NCBI GenBank assembly: GCA_020847735.1 | Contig: JADLBL010000011.1 | Span: 39,923 to 103,922, forward strand | Source of the DNA: Candidatus Eisenbacteria bacterium | Lineage (GTDB): Bacteria; Eisenbacteria; RBG-16-71-46 | Reading direction: 5' to 3' | Length of the DNA: 64,000 bases | Part shown: positions 32,705 through 41,065 of the stretch, in pieces | How positions within the stretch are numbered: position 1 is the first letter of the stretch | Layout: each line of letters starts with the position of its first letter | Notes under the pieces: model-generated | Told to the model about the DNA's origin: nothing | What the model saw: the letters and a program-made list of their open reading frames with translations, nothing else | The model's database searches: none | Made by a program: the position numbers and the translations under genes

Positions 32705-32733
32705 GGGCGGGATGGCTGAAGCGGGCCCTACCC
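32699..32733. terminator. bidirectional terminator between selB and HNH gene
   Basis: GGGTAGGG at 32699-32706 pairs with CCCTACCC at 32726-32733. It overlaps the stop codons of two convergent genes, a common place for a shared terminator. There is no T-tract, so the efficiency is uncertain. Confidence 0.5.
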
Positions 32734-33669
32734 GGACGCGCGGAATTCCTCGTAACGGATGTCGAGAAACTCCCGCTTGGGTTGCATGGCGCGGGCGCGC
32801 GGCACGTTCATGAGCGTCCGACCGTCCAGTTCCTGAAGCCCATGCGTCAGCATCGGTCCGTCGTGCTCGAGAAGGATGTCGGCCCGAATCGCGACCTTGT
32901 AATCCCGGCTGATGCCCAGGATGTTCTGGTCGTAGGCGGCATGATGAATCTTGCAGAGCGCGAGCCCGTTGTGCACCCACGGCTCGCCGAGCGGATGCTT
33001 GTCAGGGAGGATGTGCGCGGCATCCAGGAGTCGTTCGTGTTTCAAACGACAGACCGCGCAGCAAGACTCATATGCCCGGAGCACTCTCTCCCGAAAACCA
33101 TCCTGATGCATTCTCTGCTGCGTCGTGCGGGTGATGTACTGCCGCCTCGCGGTCAGGGCATCCTCCCGCACCGTCCCTGACTCCTCGGCGGGAAGCAGCG
33201 CGTAATCGTCCACGGCGACCGTGAAGCTCCGGAGAACAGGATCGTCTCCGATGATGAAGACGGGATAATCAGCCGTGTACCACCCGGGCACCAGGCCGAA
33301 GAAGTAGATGAGCATTGTCTTGTTCGCCATCGCAAGCCGCAGGCCGAGATTGTCGGGGTGGACCTCGTGGCTCCTGCCAGGGTTGCGATAGCGATACCCA
33401 ATGAACCCGTCCTCGCGCAGTTCGTCGTCATAGGGTCGGTCCCTGCCCTCCTTGATCGGCGTGGTGGTGATGCTGATCGGGATGCGATCGAGGACCGCCG
33501 GCTTGAAGATCCCCTGCGGGCCAAGAAGTGGCACCCGAACTCCATCGAGCGAGAAGCCTTCCGCGAGCCGCTCCCGGGGCAGACTGCGACCGTGCTCACG
33601 CTTGAGCTCATCGAGGAATCGAAACGCCCGACGCCGGACCTCGGCGTCATCGAAGCGTGACCCGCGCAT
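32728..33669 (-). CDS. HNH endonuclease with an N-terminal DNA-recognition-like domain
   Basis: 313 aa. The C-terminal part is HNH_2-like: CCAVCRLKHERLLDAAHILPDK then NGLALCKIHHAAYD, giving the Cys pair, the catalytic His and the HNH metal ligands. The N-terminal half has RVPLLGPQGIFKPAVLDRIPISITTTP, DDELREDGFIGYRYR and PDNLGLRLAMANKTMLIYFFGLVPG, a module found ahead of HNH domains in stand-alone restriction-like proteins and reminiscent of modified-base readers (SRA-like). It may act in defence against foreign DNA; that is inference. Base composition is less GC-biased than its neighbours, suggesting acquisition. ATG at 33669 follows AAGGACATCTCC. Confidence 0.8.
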   Translation of the reverse strand: MRGSRFDDAEVRRRAFRFLDELKREHGRSLPRERLAEGFSLDGVRVPLLGPQGIFKPAVLDRIPISITTTPIKEGRDRPYDDELREDGFIGYRYRNPGRSHEVHPDNLGLRLAMANKTMLIYFFGLVPGWYTADYPVFIIGDDPVLRSFTVAVDDYALLPAEESGTVREDALTARRQYITRTTQQRMHQDGFRERVLRAYESCCAVCRLKHERLLDAAHILPDKHPLGEPWVHNGLALCKIHHAAYDQNILGISRDYKVAIRADILLEHDGPMLTHGLQELDGRTLMNVPRARAMQPKREFLDIRYEEFRASG

Positions 33670-33812
33670 GGAGATGTCCTTCGGCTCGTATCGGGCAGCC
33701 CTGGAGTCCGTGGCCGCGCCGAGTGGAACAGGTGGACTCGAATCAGTTCAACCAGCAACGGCCGCGCCTCAGAATCGGGGCGACCGCGGGGAGGAACAGG
33801 ACGGGGCGGACT

Positions 33813-34574
33813 CTACCGGCTGCCCGCCTTCACCGCTTTCACCGGCACCATCCACCCCGCACCCTTGCCGGTCCATGTCTGTTTGTCCACCGGGATGTGG
33901 CCCGTGTCGCTGTAGGTGGCCAGCCGGATCATGCCGTCCGGCGACACGGCGAACGCTGTGATCGAGCAGTTTCCGATCGTGAAGCGACGCCACAGGAGCG
34001 GATCCAGGCCCAGCGACTTGCAGAGAAGCCAGCGGATCACGTTGCCATGGGCGACGAGCACGTCGTACGTGTCGGTTTCGGGCGTCGGGACGAAGTATTT
34101 CGTGAAGGCGGCCTCGAGGTTCGCCTCGCACGCGAGCATCTCGGCGTCGCTCGCGATGCGACTGTAGTTGGGGCGCGACTCGAACCGCGGCGTGCACTCG
34201 TGGAGCAGCGTGTCCACGACAGGCATCCTCTTCATCTCGCGGCCCATGTCCTGCGCGGTCTCGAGCGCGCGCAGGTAGGGGCTGGCCACGAACGACCGCA
34301 CTTTCACGGGCAGTTCGGCGATGCGCCTGCCGACGAGCGCCGCCTGCTCGTGGCCGAGGGCGTTCAGGCGATTTCCCTTCGCGTCGTCGGTCACGGTGCT
34401 GTCGTTGTCGTACATGCCGTGGCGGATCAGATACAGGTAGTGGACGCCGGTCGGCCGTTTGGCTGCTGGCGCGACGCTCACCGCCGGCGCCTGAGCGCCA
34501 GCCGGCGCGAATCCCGAGGCGACCATGATGCCGGCCGCCGCGACACGCACGAGCCCCCGCACAAACGTTCTCAC
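33813..34574 (-). CDS. exported histidine phosphatase family protein
   Basis: 253 aa phosphoglycerate-mutase-like hydrolase. A signal peptide (VRVAAAGIMVASGFAPAGAQA) sends it to the periplasm. The catalytic RHG is in YLYLIRHGMYDND and the second His in YDVLVAHGNVIRWLL; SPYLRALETAQDM is also conserved. The substrate is unknown; the branch is SixA/PhoE-like. The GTG start at 34574 is only 2 nt after the stop of the NFACT gene, with GGGAGA as ribosome site, so the two form an operon. Confidence 0.85.
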   Translation of the reverse strand: MRTFVRGLVRVAAAGIMVASGFAPAGAQAPAVSVAPAAKRPTGVHYLYLIRHGMYDNDSTVTDDAKGNRLNALGHEQAALVGRRIAELPVKVRSFVASPYLRALETAQDMGREMKRMPVVDTLLHECTPRFESRPNYSRIASDAEMLACEANLEAAFTKYFVPTPETDTYDVLVAHGNVIRWLLCKSLGLDPLLWRRFTIGNCSITAFAVSPDGMIRLATYSDTGHIPVDKQTWTGKGAGWMVPVKAVKAGSR

Positions 34575-34576
34575 GA

Positions 34577-35623
34577 TTATTCTCCCGGCCGCGCGTCCTC
34601 GACGGGGGCGTCGGCCATCCGCTCCCTGGGAGGCTCCACGGGCCGCACCATGAGCGCCTTCTCGCGCTCGATGTAAACGAGCCCCGCCTTGGCGCCACGG
34701 GGCTTGCGAACGTACTTCTTCAGCGTCCAGTGCACGCTCACCTTGCCGGCGGTGCGTGCCTTGGAATGAAACGCCGCCCAGCTCGCGACCTCCTCGAGCG
34801 TGGCCTTGCTGGGCTCGTTCGGTCCCTTTCCGCGCCGCAACACGACATGCGATCCGGGGCAGCCGTGCGCGTGAAACCAGTAGTCCTCGGGTCGCGCCAT
34901 GTGAACGGTCAGGTGGTCGTTGCCCTCGCTGCTGCGGCCGATGAGCACGTCCCAGCCCTCCCTGGTGCGGAAGCGCCACGGCACGAGCTTGCCGCCGGGT
35001 TGCTCGGGCGTGCCGCGTCGTACGGCGGGCGTTGTCGGCGACTTGGCGGCGGGCCGCGGCGTGTCGGCCGCCAGCCCGAGCGCCCGGCGCGGCAGCGGCT
35101 GCGGCGCCTTGATCTGCTCGCGCACGGTGGTGCCGAGCCGGAACAGCGTGCGCTCGAGCTCGAGCATCGCGGCGTCGCGCGTGTCGCCCTCGGGCGCCTC
35201 GGCGTGCGCCGCCAGCAGCGCGCGCAGCTCGCCGGCCTCGCGCGTCACGGCTTCGATGCGCGGCGGCACCTCGCGCTGCCCGCGCTCGGCCTTGGCGGCG
35301 CGCTTGAAGTAGCGCGCGGCGTTGGCGGGCGCGCCGACGTTCGGGTCGAGCGGAATCTCGAGCGTACGCGAGGCGTCGGCGACGTCGGCGAGCGTCACGT
35401 TCCTTGCGCGCGCGGGCACCTGGCGTGCGTACGCCAGCAGGGTTTCGCCGAAGCGTCGATACTCGCCGGCCCGGTCGGCTTCGGCCAGATCCACGCGCAG
35501 GCCCTCGAGCTTGCGCTCGAGTCTGCCTGCGTAGCGCTTGAGCGCCCGGCACACGGCATCCGTGCGATCGCCGGCGTCCTCGCCCGCCTCACCTGAGTGC
35601 CGTGTTTCATGCTCGGGAGCCAT
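34577..35623 (-). CDS. short NFACT-R (RqcH/FbpA-like) protein lacking the NFACT-N domain
   Basis: 348 aa. The C-terminal NFACT-R (DUF814) domain is clear: FRTREGWDVLIGRSSEGNDHLTVHMARPEDYWFHAHGCPGSHVVLRRGKG, and SWAAFHSKARTAGKVSVHWTLKKYVRKPRGAKAGLVYIEREK. Before it stands a helical coiled-coil region with RYFKRAAKAERGQREVPPRIEAVTREAGEL, the middle of RqcH. The N-terminal NFACT-N domain, which carries residues needed for alanine tailing in RqcH, is absent. It may bind stalled 50S subunits without tailing. ATG at 35623 (MAPEHETRH) is chosen; an extension to 35803 lacks any similarity. Confidence 0.8.
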   Translation of the reverse strand: MAPEHETRHSGEAGEDAGDRTDAVCRALKRYAGRLERKLEGLRVDLAEADRAGEYRRFGETLLAYARQVPARARNVTLADVADASRTLEIPLDPNVGAPANAARYFKRAAKAERGQREVPPRIEAVTREAGELRALLAAHAEAPEGDTRDAAMLELERTLFRLGTTVREQIKAPQPLPRRALGLAADTPRPAAKSPTTPAVRRGTPEQPGGKLVPWRFRTREGWDVLIGRSSEGNDHLTVHMARPEDYWFHAHGCPGSHVVLRRGKGPNEPSKATLEEVASWAAFHSKARTAGKVSVHWTLKKYVRKPRGAKAGLVYIEREKALMVRPVEPPRERMADAPVEDARPGE

Positions 35624-35802
35624 GACGCCGCAGGTTAGGCGGCGCCGGAGCGAAGGCGCAAACGAAGGGAGGCCGACCGACGTTCCGGACTGGTACTCGC
35701 GCACGGCTGGACTATGCTCTCGGGCCGGAACTTCCCGGCGACTGGACGGACCCCGGGTCCAACGCCGCCGGCCAGGGCGCTTCCTCGATCGGAGGTCGCA
35801 CA

Positions 35803-36849
35803 ATGCGCCAGCTCATCCTGCACCTGTCGAAGCTGCTTGCTGGCCTGAGCAGCCTGATGCTGCTCGCCGGTACGGCGGCGCAGGCGCAGATCGCCGCGCC
35901 GGGCGACATCTGCTATTCCGTCCACTGCGTGCAGAAGTTTCAGTACTACGCGTTCTCGACCGACATCGTGCCGTGGGAGGACTTCACCGACGACGGCACG
36001 TCGCTCTCGGGCGCGGCGGCGCACGACACGTCGGAAGCGGGGGGTACGCTCGGGATCTCGTGCTCGTACGCGGGAACGGACGGACTCTTCACCGCTGACT
36101 TCGATTCGCACATGTACATGCAGGCGCGCACGGGCCTCTACCACGTGCTCACGAACCAGCTGACGGTGGAGATTTACGTTCGCGGGCTGACCGGCACGCC
36201 GTTCTGGATCCGGCGCACGGACAATGGACAAGCGAAGGCGTGGCGGCTGGGGGGACTGCCGGGCTCGATTCAGCCTGTCAACGGCACCTCGACGGCCACG
36301 TTCTGCGACACGATCGCGACGACTTCGACGGGCGGAACGGTCGAGAAGTCCGACACGCTCGACACGCTCACGTCGGGTTTCACGGGCGGTCAGATCACGG
36401 TGAACGGGGAGACGTATTCGCTTGCGTCCTCGTATGTGCTCAAGGCGCCGGTCGCGATGTCCCAGGCGGTCTGCATCATCGGCTGCATGACCGAGGCCGC
36501 GGACTTCGGAACCGAGTCGAACGGCAACATCAGACTGGAAACGTTCCCGTACCTGAGCCCGGTCGGCGTGCCGGCGGTCGCGCCGACGGCCTCACTCGCC
36601 GTCAGCGCTGCGCCCAACCCGCTGCGGACAAGCAGCACGATCTCGTTCCGTGCCCCAGCAGGCGTACGCGCCGGGCTGCGCGTCTTCGATCTGAGCGGCC
36701 GTCTCGTGGCGCTGCTGTTCGACGGCGCGGCGAGCGGCGAAGCGCAGTCCGTGGCGTGGCGGCCACCGACGCCGGGCGCGACGCTCTACTTCGTGCAGAT
36801 CCGATCGGGCGGCCGGGTCGCGACGACCAAACTCGCACGGACGGACTAG
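35803..36849 (+). CDS. secreted protein with FlgD/Por-type C-terminal domain
   Basis: 348 aa. A signal peptide (LLAGLSSLMLLAGTAAQAQ) and a mature part with several cysteines (DICYSVHCVQ, ISCSYAG, AVCIIGCM) lead to a C-terminal sorting-type domain: SAAPNPLRTSSTISFRAPAG...LRVFDLSGRLVALLFDG...TLYFVQIRSGGR. The central domain is not one I recognise. The start has GGAGG at 35791. The same C-terminal design occurs in the two large secreted proteins at 6076-13107, so they probably use one export route. Confidence 0.75.
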   Translation: MRQLILHLSKLLAGLSSLMLLAGTAAQAQIAAPGDICYSVHCVQKFQYYAFSTDIVPWEDFTDDGTSLSGAAAHDTSEAGGTLGISCSYAGTDGLFTADFDSHMYMQARTGLYHVLTNQLTVEIYVRGLTGTPFWIRRTDNGQAKAWRLGGLPGSIQPVNGTSTATFCDTIATTSTGGTVEKSDTLDTLTSGFTGGQITVNGETYSLASSYVLKAPVAMSQAVCIIGCMTEAADFGTESNGNIRLETFPYLSPVGVPAVAPTASLAVSAAPNPLRTSSTISFRAPAGVRAGLRVFDLSGRLVALLFDGAASGEAQSVAWRPPTPGATLYFVQIRSGGRVATTKLARTD

Positions 36850-36994
36850 ACATCGCTGAACCACGGGGCGAAGCGGGCGTGAAGTTGCTGCCTTTCGCAC
36901 CGCGAAGGGTCTCGTGATCACCCAGCGCGGTCGCCCATCTCCTCCGGCAGAGGACCGGGGTGACGAACGCCATGCTCTCGAATCCGGAGGATCC

Positions 36995-37339
36995 ATGTCG
37001 CGGCTCGTCTGCCAGACCTGCGGCGCGCCCGTGCCGTTTGATGAGCCGGTCCCACGCGACAGTGAGTGCGTGAAATGCGGGACCGACCTGCGATGCTGCC
37101 GCAACTGCCGCCACTGGGATGTGCGCCACGGCAATCAGTGCACCGAGCCGGACGCCGATCCCGTCCGGGACAAGACGCGGCGGAACTTCTGCGAGTTCTT
37201 CTACTTTTCGCGGGCCGCGTTCGTCGACGGGGATGGCCCGAGTGGCGCCGGGGCGAGCCGAGACCGGGCCGCTGAGGCCCGGGCGAGGCTGAATGAGCTT
37301 TTCAAGAAGAAGGGGGGAGAGGGTGAGGGGGTGCGCTGA
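36995..37339 (+). CDS. zinc-ribbon-like protein of unknown function
   Basis: 114 aa, cytoplasmic. Cysteines come in pairs: LVCQTCGAPVP, SECVKCGTDLRCCRNCRHWD and later QCTEP and FCEFF, fitting one or two zinc ribbons. The tail (RAAEARARLNELFKKKGGEGEG) is charged. Conserved as a whole in environmental bacteria as far as I can recall, but with no assigned role. ATG 36995 follows GGAGGATCC. It precedes the peptide/regulator module. Confidence 0.65.
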   Translation: MSRLVCQTCGAPVPFDEPVPRDSECVKCGTDLRCCRNCRHWDVRHGNQCTEPDADPVRDKTRRNFCEFFYFSRAAFVDGDGPSGAGASRDRAAEARARLNELFKKKGGEGEGVR

Positions 37340-37660
37340 CCCGAACCCGTTCAAACGTTGCCGCTGGGAGGCCGAAAGCCCTTTACGGGCAACGGGGTGG
37401 CGGGGCACCCGGCTGCGCCGAAGGCGGCTCCTGGCTATGACCCCTAGTGGTTACTCCTTCCAGGACCCCGCCTGGCTGCAGGCAGGTTGGGAAGAAGTTT
37501 GATATCCGACTTGGAATTTCGTTGACGCACGTTCGGCATGCCTTCTAACTTTCCCGTGTCCCGCAGTTCGACCGATTCGGTCAGGAAACAACATGCCCCG
37601 ACTCCCCCAGCATCCGAGCCGAACAGGCGAAGTCGGACCTGCCGCCCGCGGCCAACGTAG
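37340..37660. other. non-coding region before the peptide-regulator operon
   Basis: About 320 nt without a supported gene. A 7-bp stem, CGTTGCC (37356-37362) with GGCAACG (37388-37394), lies just after the zinc-ribbon gene and may end its transcript. The promoter of the next operon is at 37522-37551. I compared the folded part with common riboswitch signatures from memory and found no match. Confidence 0.45.
37522..37551 (+). promoter_or_regulatory. sigma-70-type promoter of the peptide-regulator operon
   Basis: TTGACG at 37522-37527, 18-bp spacer, TAACTT at 37546-37551. It leaves a leader of roughly 190 nt before the first peptide gene. The boxes lie outside the duplicated unit, so the second copy has no promoter of this kind and probably depends on read-through. 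Confidence 0.65.
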
Positions 37661-38186
37661 TCGTCGGGCGTTTTTTCCTGCTCACCGGCCAGCATCCCTG
37701 AACGGGACAGGGTGCCCCCGAATGCGCCGGCGAGCCGAGGGGGGAACGAAGTGATGAGCAAGACGCGAAGCTGGCTGGCGCTCGTGCTGATGGCGACGCT
37801 CGCGATCGGAGTCCTGGCACCGAGCGCCGCACACGCCCGCCGCAGCGACCGCCCAACCGACACACCCGACGGCCCACCGCTGCAGTACGGGGATCCGGAG
37901 CCGGGTGGTGGTGGGAGCCCGATGATTTGGGAGTACTTGGCCTACTGGAGGCAGATCCTCGTCGCGTCCATGCGAATCCAGCACGCGATGCCGATAGAAC
38001 CAGCGCGAGTCAGCAAGCCCTACGCGGGCGCGCCAGCTGCTCAAGCAGACCGAGGTCGGAATCCGTGAAGCATTTGCTCACACAGGCCGCTGCACTGAGC
38101 GAACTGCTCAAGGACGGTGCGTTCGAGGCTCCGCCTTCGGAGGTTGCGGCTTGCGAATGCGCGCAAACACTGCTCGAGAACGGTCG
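37661..38186 (+). repeat. tandem duplication, copy 1 (526 bp)
   Basis: Direct repeat with copy 2 at 38187-38718. It holds an untranslated stretch, the first peptide gene and the first roughly 40 codons of the regulator gene. Matching points are exactly 526 nt apart over most of the unit (for example ATG 37754 and ATG 38280). Confidence 0.92.
37754..38068 (+). CDS. small exported peptide A paired with TPR-sigma-54 regulator
   Basis: 104 aa. The signal peptide SWLALVLMATLAIGVLAPSAAHA is followed by a Pro/Gly/Asp-rich stretch (DRPTDTPDGPPLQYGDPEPG), an aromatic amphipathic segment (IWEYLAYWRQILVASMRI) and a basic end. No known family. It differs from peptide B by 8 residues, almost all between residues 49 and 58 and near 86-90. 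The GTG of the truncated regulator overlaps its TGA. A role as a precursor of an exported signal is inferred from context. Confidence 0.7.
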   Translation: MSKTRSWLALVLMATLAIGVLAPSAAHARRSDRPTDTPDGPPLQYGDPEPGGGGSPMIWEYLAYWRQILVASMRIQHAMPIEPARVSKPYAGAPAAQADRGRNP

Positions 38187-38280
38187 TCGTCGGGCGTTTT
38201 TTCCTGGTCACCGGCCAGCATCCCTGAACGGGACAGGGTGCCCCCGAATGCGCCGGCGAGCCGAGGGGGGAGCGAAGTGA
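38065..38280 (+). pseudogene. truncated 5' copy of the TPR-sigma-54 regulator gene
   Basis: Left by the tandem duplication. GTG 38065 starts MKHLLTQAAALSELLKDG... matching the first 40 or so residues of the full regulator (with a 2-codon deletion), then runs out of register into about 30 unrelated residues and stops at 38278-38280. The stop overlaps the ATG of peptide B by 1 nt (TGATG). It could still be translated as a 71 aa protein and may couple the two peptide genes. Confidence 0.8.
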
Positions 38281-38718
38281 TGAGCAAGACGCGAAGCTGG
38301 CTGGCGCTCGTGCTGATGGCGACGCTCGTGATCGGAGTCCTGGCACCGAGCGCCGCACACGCCCGCCGCAGCGACCGCCCAACCGATACACCCGACGGCC
38401 CACCGCTGCAGTACGGGGATCCGGATCCGGGCGTCGGCGGGAGCTCGATTCTTTGGGAGTACTTGGCCTACTGGAGGCAGATCCTCGTCGCGTCCATGCG
38501 AATCCAGCACGCGATGCCGATAGAGCCAGCGCGAATCAGCAAGCCCTTCGCGGGCGCGCCAGCTGCTCAAGCAGACCGAGGTCGGAATCCGTGAAGCATT
38601 TGCTTGCACAGGCCGCAGCGCTGAGCGAACTGCTCAAGGACGGTGCGTTCGAGGCTCCGTCCTTGGAGGTTGCGGCCGCGGCTTACGAATGCGCGCAAAC
38701 ACTGCTCGAGAACGGTCG
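38187..38718 (+). repeat. tandem duplication, copy 2 (532 bp)
   Basis: Second copy of the unit at 37661-38186. It is 6 bp longer (an extra GCCGCG-type hexamer in the regulator part). In the peptide gene the copies differ at 13 of 315 nt; 9 of these change 8 amino acids and 4 are silent. Confidence 0.92.
38280..38594 (+). CDS. small exported peptide B overlapping the regulator gene
   Basis: 104 aa, paralogue of peptide A. Signal peptide WLALVLMATLVIGVLAPSAAHA, acidic Pro/Gly stretch with GPPLQYGDPDPGVGGSS, aromatic amphipathic segment LWEYLAYWRQILVASMRI, and a tail SKPFAGAPAAQADRGRNP. It resembles peptide C at 59084 in layout and in the phrase SD...D...GPP...GDPD. Its TGA (38592-38594) overlaps the regulator GTG (38591), so both are made from one message in fixed ratio. 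Function unknown; signalling is the leading idea. Confidence 0.72.
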   Translation: MSKTRSWLALVLMATLVIGVLAPSAAHARRSDRPTDTPDGPPLQYGDPDPGVGGSSILWEYLAYWRQILVASMRIQHAMPIEPARISKPFAGAPAAQADRGRNP

Positions 38719-41065
38719 CGGGGCAGAGGCGCTCGAGGTCGCGAATCGCCTGAGCAATCTCGAGCACAAGCTTGAAGGCGATTGGGGTCCGAGAATAGCG
38801 GCGCTCAAGGCACGGGCGCTGTTCACGACCGACAACATTGTCGAGTGCCGCGTTTTCGCCGATGAGGCATTGGAACAGTTTTCGAACCTGCCAGTTTCGG
38901 AGCGGGCGTTGCTTCGAATCTATGGGCTTGCCGCCGTCTGGCGCTCTGGCCGAGCGCGAGAGGCTGCAGAGGCCCTTAGGGAGTTGCGACTTGAGCTGCT
39001 GCAACGTCCGGATAGCGAGGCTCATGCAGCCTGTGTCTTTCACCTTAGCGGGGTCCTTAGTTCGCTCGGCCGGCGGCAGGAAGCACGAGACATGGCCCTT
39101 GAGGCATGGGTTTCAGGGAGGCGATGCAATAGCGCCTTCTGGGAATCTATGGCCAGTCAAACCATCGCGAGTATCGAGCGGCAAGCCTGCCGGTGGGCGC
39201 CAGCGGAGGACAGCGCACTAAGCGCGCTCGACGGCTTCAGGTCTCTCGGCAACCTCTACCAGTCGAGCTATACCCGCCGCTCGCTCGCGATCACGCAATG
39301 GAAGCGCGGCAAGCTCGCCGAAGCGCTTGCGACGCTGCAGGCGAGCGTTGCCGAGGCGGAAGAAGTCGGCACCTGGCTTCAGAAGAAGTACGGCGCGATG
39401 CTCGAAGCCCTGATCCGCATCCATCTCGGTGAGCACGACAAGGCCCGGGCCATCCTGAGCGAGGTCCGCGCCTCGCTTCGCCCGGCCGACGATGCCCGCT
39501 CGAAGATGCTCGTGCTCGAGTACCTCGGCGACGTGGACCTCGAGCAGGGCAAGGCCGAGCCGGCGCTGGCGCTCTACCGCGAGGCGCTGGCGCAGGCGCT
39601 GGCGCTGGTGCCGCGCGGCGACGTGGTTGCGGAGCTTCGCCGCCGCATCGCCGAGTGTCACCTGCTGATGGGCAGGCCCGCCGAGGCGAAGTCCGAGGCG
39701 GCCGCCGCGCTCGAGCTGTGCCGGGAGATCCAGGAGCGCTACGACGAAGCGGCCACCTACCGCGTGCTCGCGCTGGCGTGCGCGAAGCTGGGGCAGCCGG
39801 CCGAGGCGAAGAAGCACTTTGCCGCGGGCTTCGCCACCTTCGACGAGATCGAGACGCCGTACGAGTGGGGCAAGCTGTGGATGGCGTACGGCGACTGGCT
39901 CGCCGACGAGACGGCGCCGGGATTCGGCAACGCGTCGCACGCGCTGGAGGCGTATCGCACGGCGGTGGAGCACTTCGAGCGTCTGGGCGCGGCGTCGCGG
40001 CTCGGCGAGGCGCAGGCGAAGCTGGAGGCGCACGAGCAACGCATGCGCAGCGAGCACGAACCGTACGTGCCGAGCGAGCGGAAGGCCCGGCCGGCACGGC
40101 GGCCGAAGCTCAACGCGGAGCGGGTGCGGCGCGCGCAGTGGGCGCTGGACACGTTCGGCATGGTGACGCGCAGCGAGAGCATCCTGGAGATGCTCGAGGA
40201 CGTGGCGCGCGTGGCGGTGAGCGACCTGCCGGTGCTGGTGCTGGGCGAGTCGGGCACGGGCAAGGAACTGGTGGCTCAGGGCGTGCATCGGCTGTCGGGG
40301 CGGGTCGGCGAGTTCCTGGCGGTCAACGCGAGCGCGGTGCCGGAGTCCATGCTCGAGTCGGAGTTCTTCGGGCACATGAAGGGCGCGTTCACGAACGCGC
40401 TGGCCGACAAGGTGGGACTGTTCGAGGCGGCGCACGAGGGGACGATCTTCCTCGACGAGATCGGGGAGATGTCGGTGGACCTGCAGGCGAAGCTGCTGCG
40501 CTACCTCGAGACCGGTGAGTTGCGGCGCGTTGGCGGCACGCGCGACCTGCACGTCAACGCGCGCGTGGTCGCGGCGACGAACCGCACGCGCGAGTCCATG
40601 CAGAAGGGGAGCGGCTTCCGCAGCGACCTGTACTACCGGCTGGCGCACGCGGTGTACACGCTGCCGCCGCTGCGCCAGCGGGGGGACGACGTGGAGTTGC
40701 TGCTCGAGCACTACCTGGCCGGGTTCAACCGTCAGGCGCACCGCGAGGTGACTCTTTCGGAGGCGGCGCGGGCGCGACTGCTGGACTTCGGCTGGCCGGG
40801 CAACGTCCGCCAGTTGCGTGCGGTGATCCAGAAGATGGTGATCGCGGCGCCGAACGACGGCCCGCTGACGCCCCGCGACGTGCCGCTCGATGCGACGGAC
40901 GACACGCCGGGCAGCGTGACCGAGGAGATGGACGCGCAGCTCAAGGCGAGCATCGAGCAGGCCCTGCGCGACGCGAACGGCAACAAGACGAAGGCCGCCG
41001 ACATCCTCAACCTGCGCCGGACCTCGCTGATCACCAAGATGAAGCGCCTGGGTCTCATGCCTTGA
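38591..41065 (+). CDS. TPR-containing sigma-54 AAA+ regulator with GAFTNA loop
   Basis: 824 aa, no receiver domain. The first 520 or so residues form helical TPR repeats (for example KRGKLAEALATLQASVAEAEEVG and QGKAEPALALYREALAQAL). The AAA+ domain has Walker A GESGTGK (about 550-556), Walker B TIFLDEIGEM and a sensor GWPGNVRQLRAVI. The sigma-54 loop reads GAFTNA (598-603) instead of GAFTGA. A Fis-type HTH (NGNKTKAADILNLRRTSLITKMK) ends it. TPRs of this kind bind peptides or proteins. GTG 38591 is coupled to peptide B. With the altered loop it may act weakly on sigma-54 or in another way. Confidence 0.9.
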   Translation: MKHLLAQAAALSELLKDGAFEAPSLEVAAAAYECAQTLLENGRGAEALEVANRLSNLEHKLEGDWGPRIAALKARALFTTDNIVECRVFADEALEQFSNLPVSERALLRIYGLAAVWRSGRAREAAEALRELRLELLQRPDSEAHAACVFHLSGVLSSLGRRQEARDMALEAWVSGRRCNSAFWESMASQTIASIERQACRWAPAEDSALSALDGFRSLGNLYQSSYTRRSLAITQWKRGKLAEALATLQASVAEAEEVGTWLQKKYGAMLEALIRIHLGEHDKARAILSEVRASLRPADDARSKMLVLEYLGDVDLEQGKAEPALALYREALAQALALVPRGDVVAELRRRIAECHLLMGRPAEAKSEAAAALELCREIQERYDEAATYRVLALACAKLGQPAEAKKHFAAGFATFDEIETPYEWGKLWMAYGDWLADETAPGFGNASHALEAYRTAVEHFERLGAASRLGEAQAKLEAHEQRMRSEHEPYVPSERKARPARRPKLNAERVRRAQWALDTFGMVTRSESILEMLEDVARVAVSDLPVLVLGESGTGKELVAQGVHRLSGRVGEFLAVNASAVPESMLESEFFGHMKGAFTNALADKVGLFEAAHEGTIFLDEIGEMSVDLQAKLLRYLETGELRRVGGTRDLHVNARVVAATNRTRESMQKGSGFRSDLYYRLAHAVYTLPPLRQRGDDVELLLEHYLAGFNRQAHREVTLSEAARARLLDFGWPGNVRQLRAVIQKMVIAAPNDGPLTPRDVPLDATDDTPGSVTEEMDAQLKASIEQALRDANGNKTKAADILNLRRTSLITKMKRLGLMP

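Noticed and set aside
37356..37440. Folded GC-rich stretch considered as a riboswitch (c-di-GMP, cobalamin, TPP types)
   Set aside because: None of the conserved core sequences I know of is present, and it lies upstream of the promoter at 37522, so it is more likely a 3' end of the zinc-ribbon transcript.
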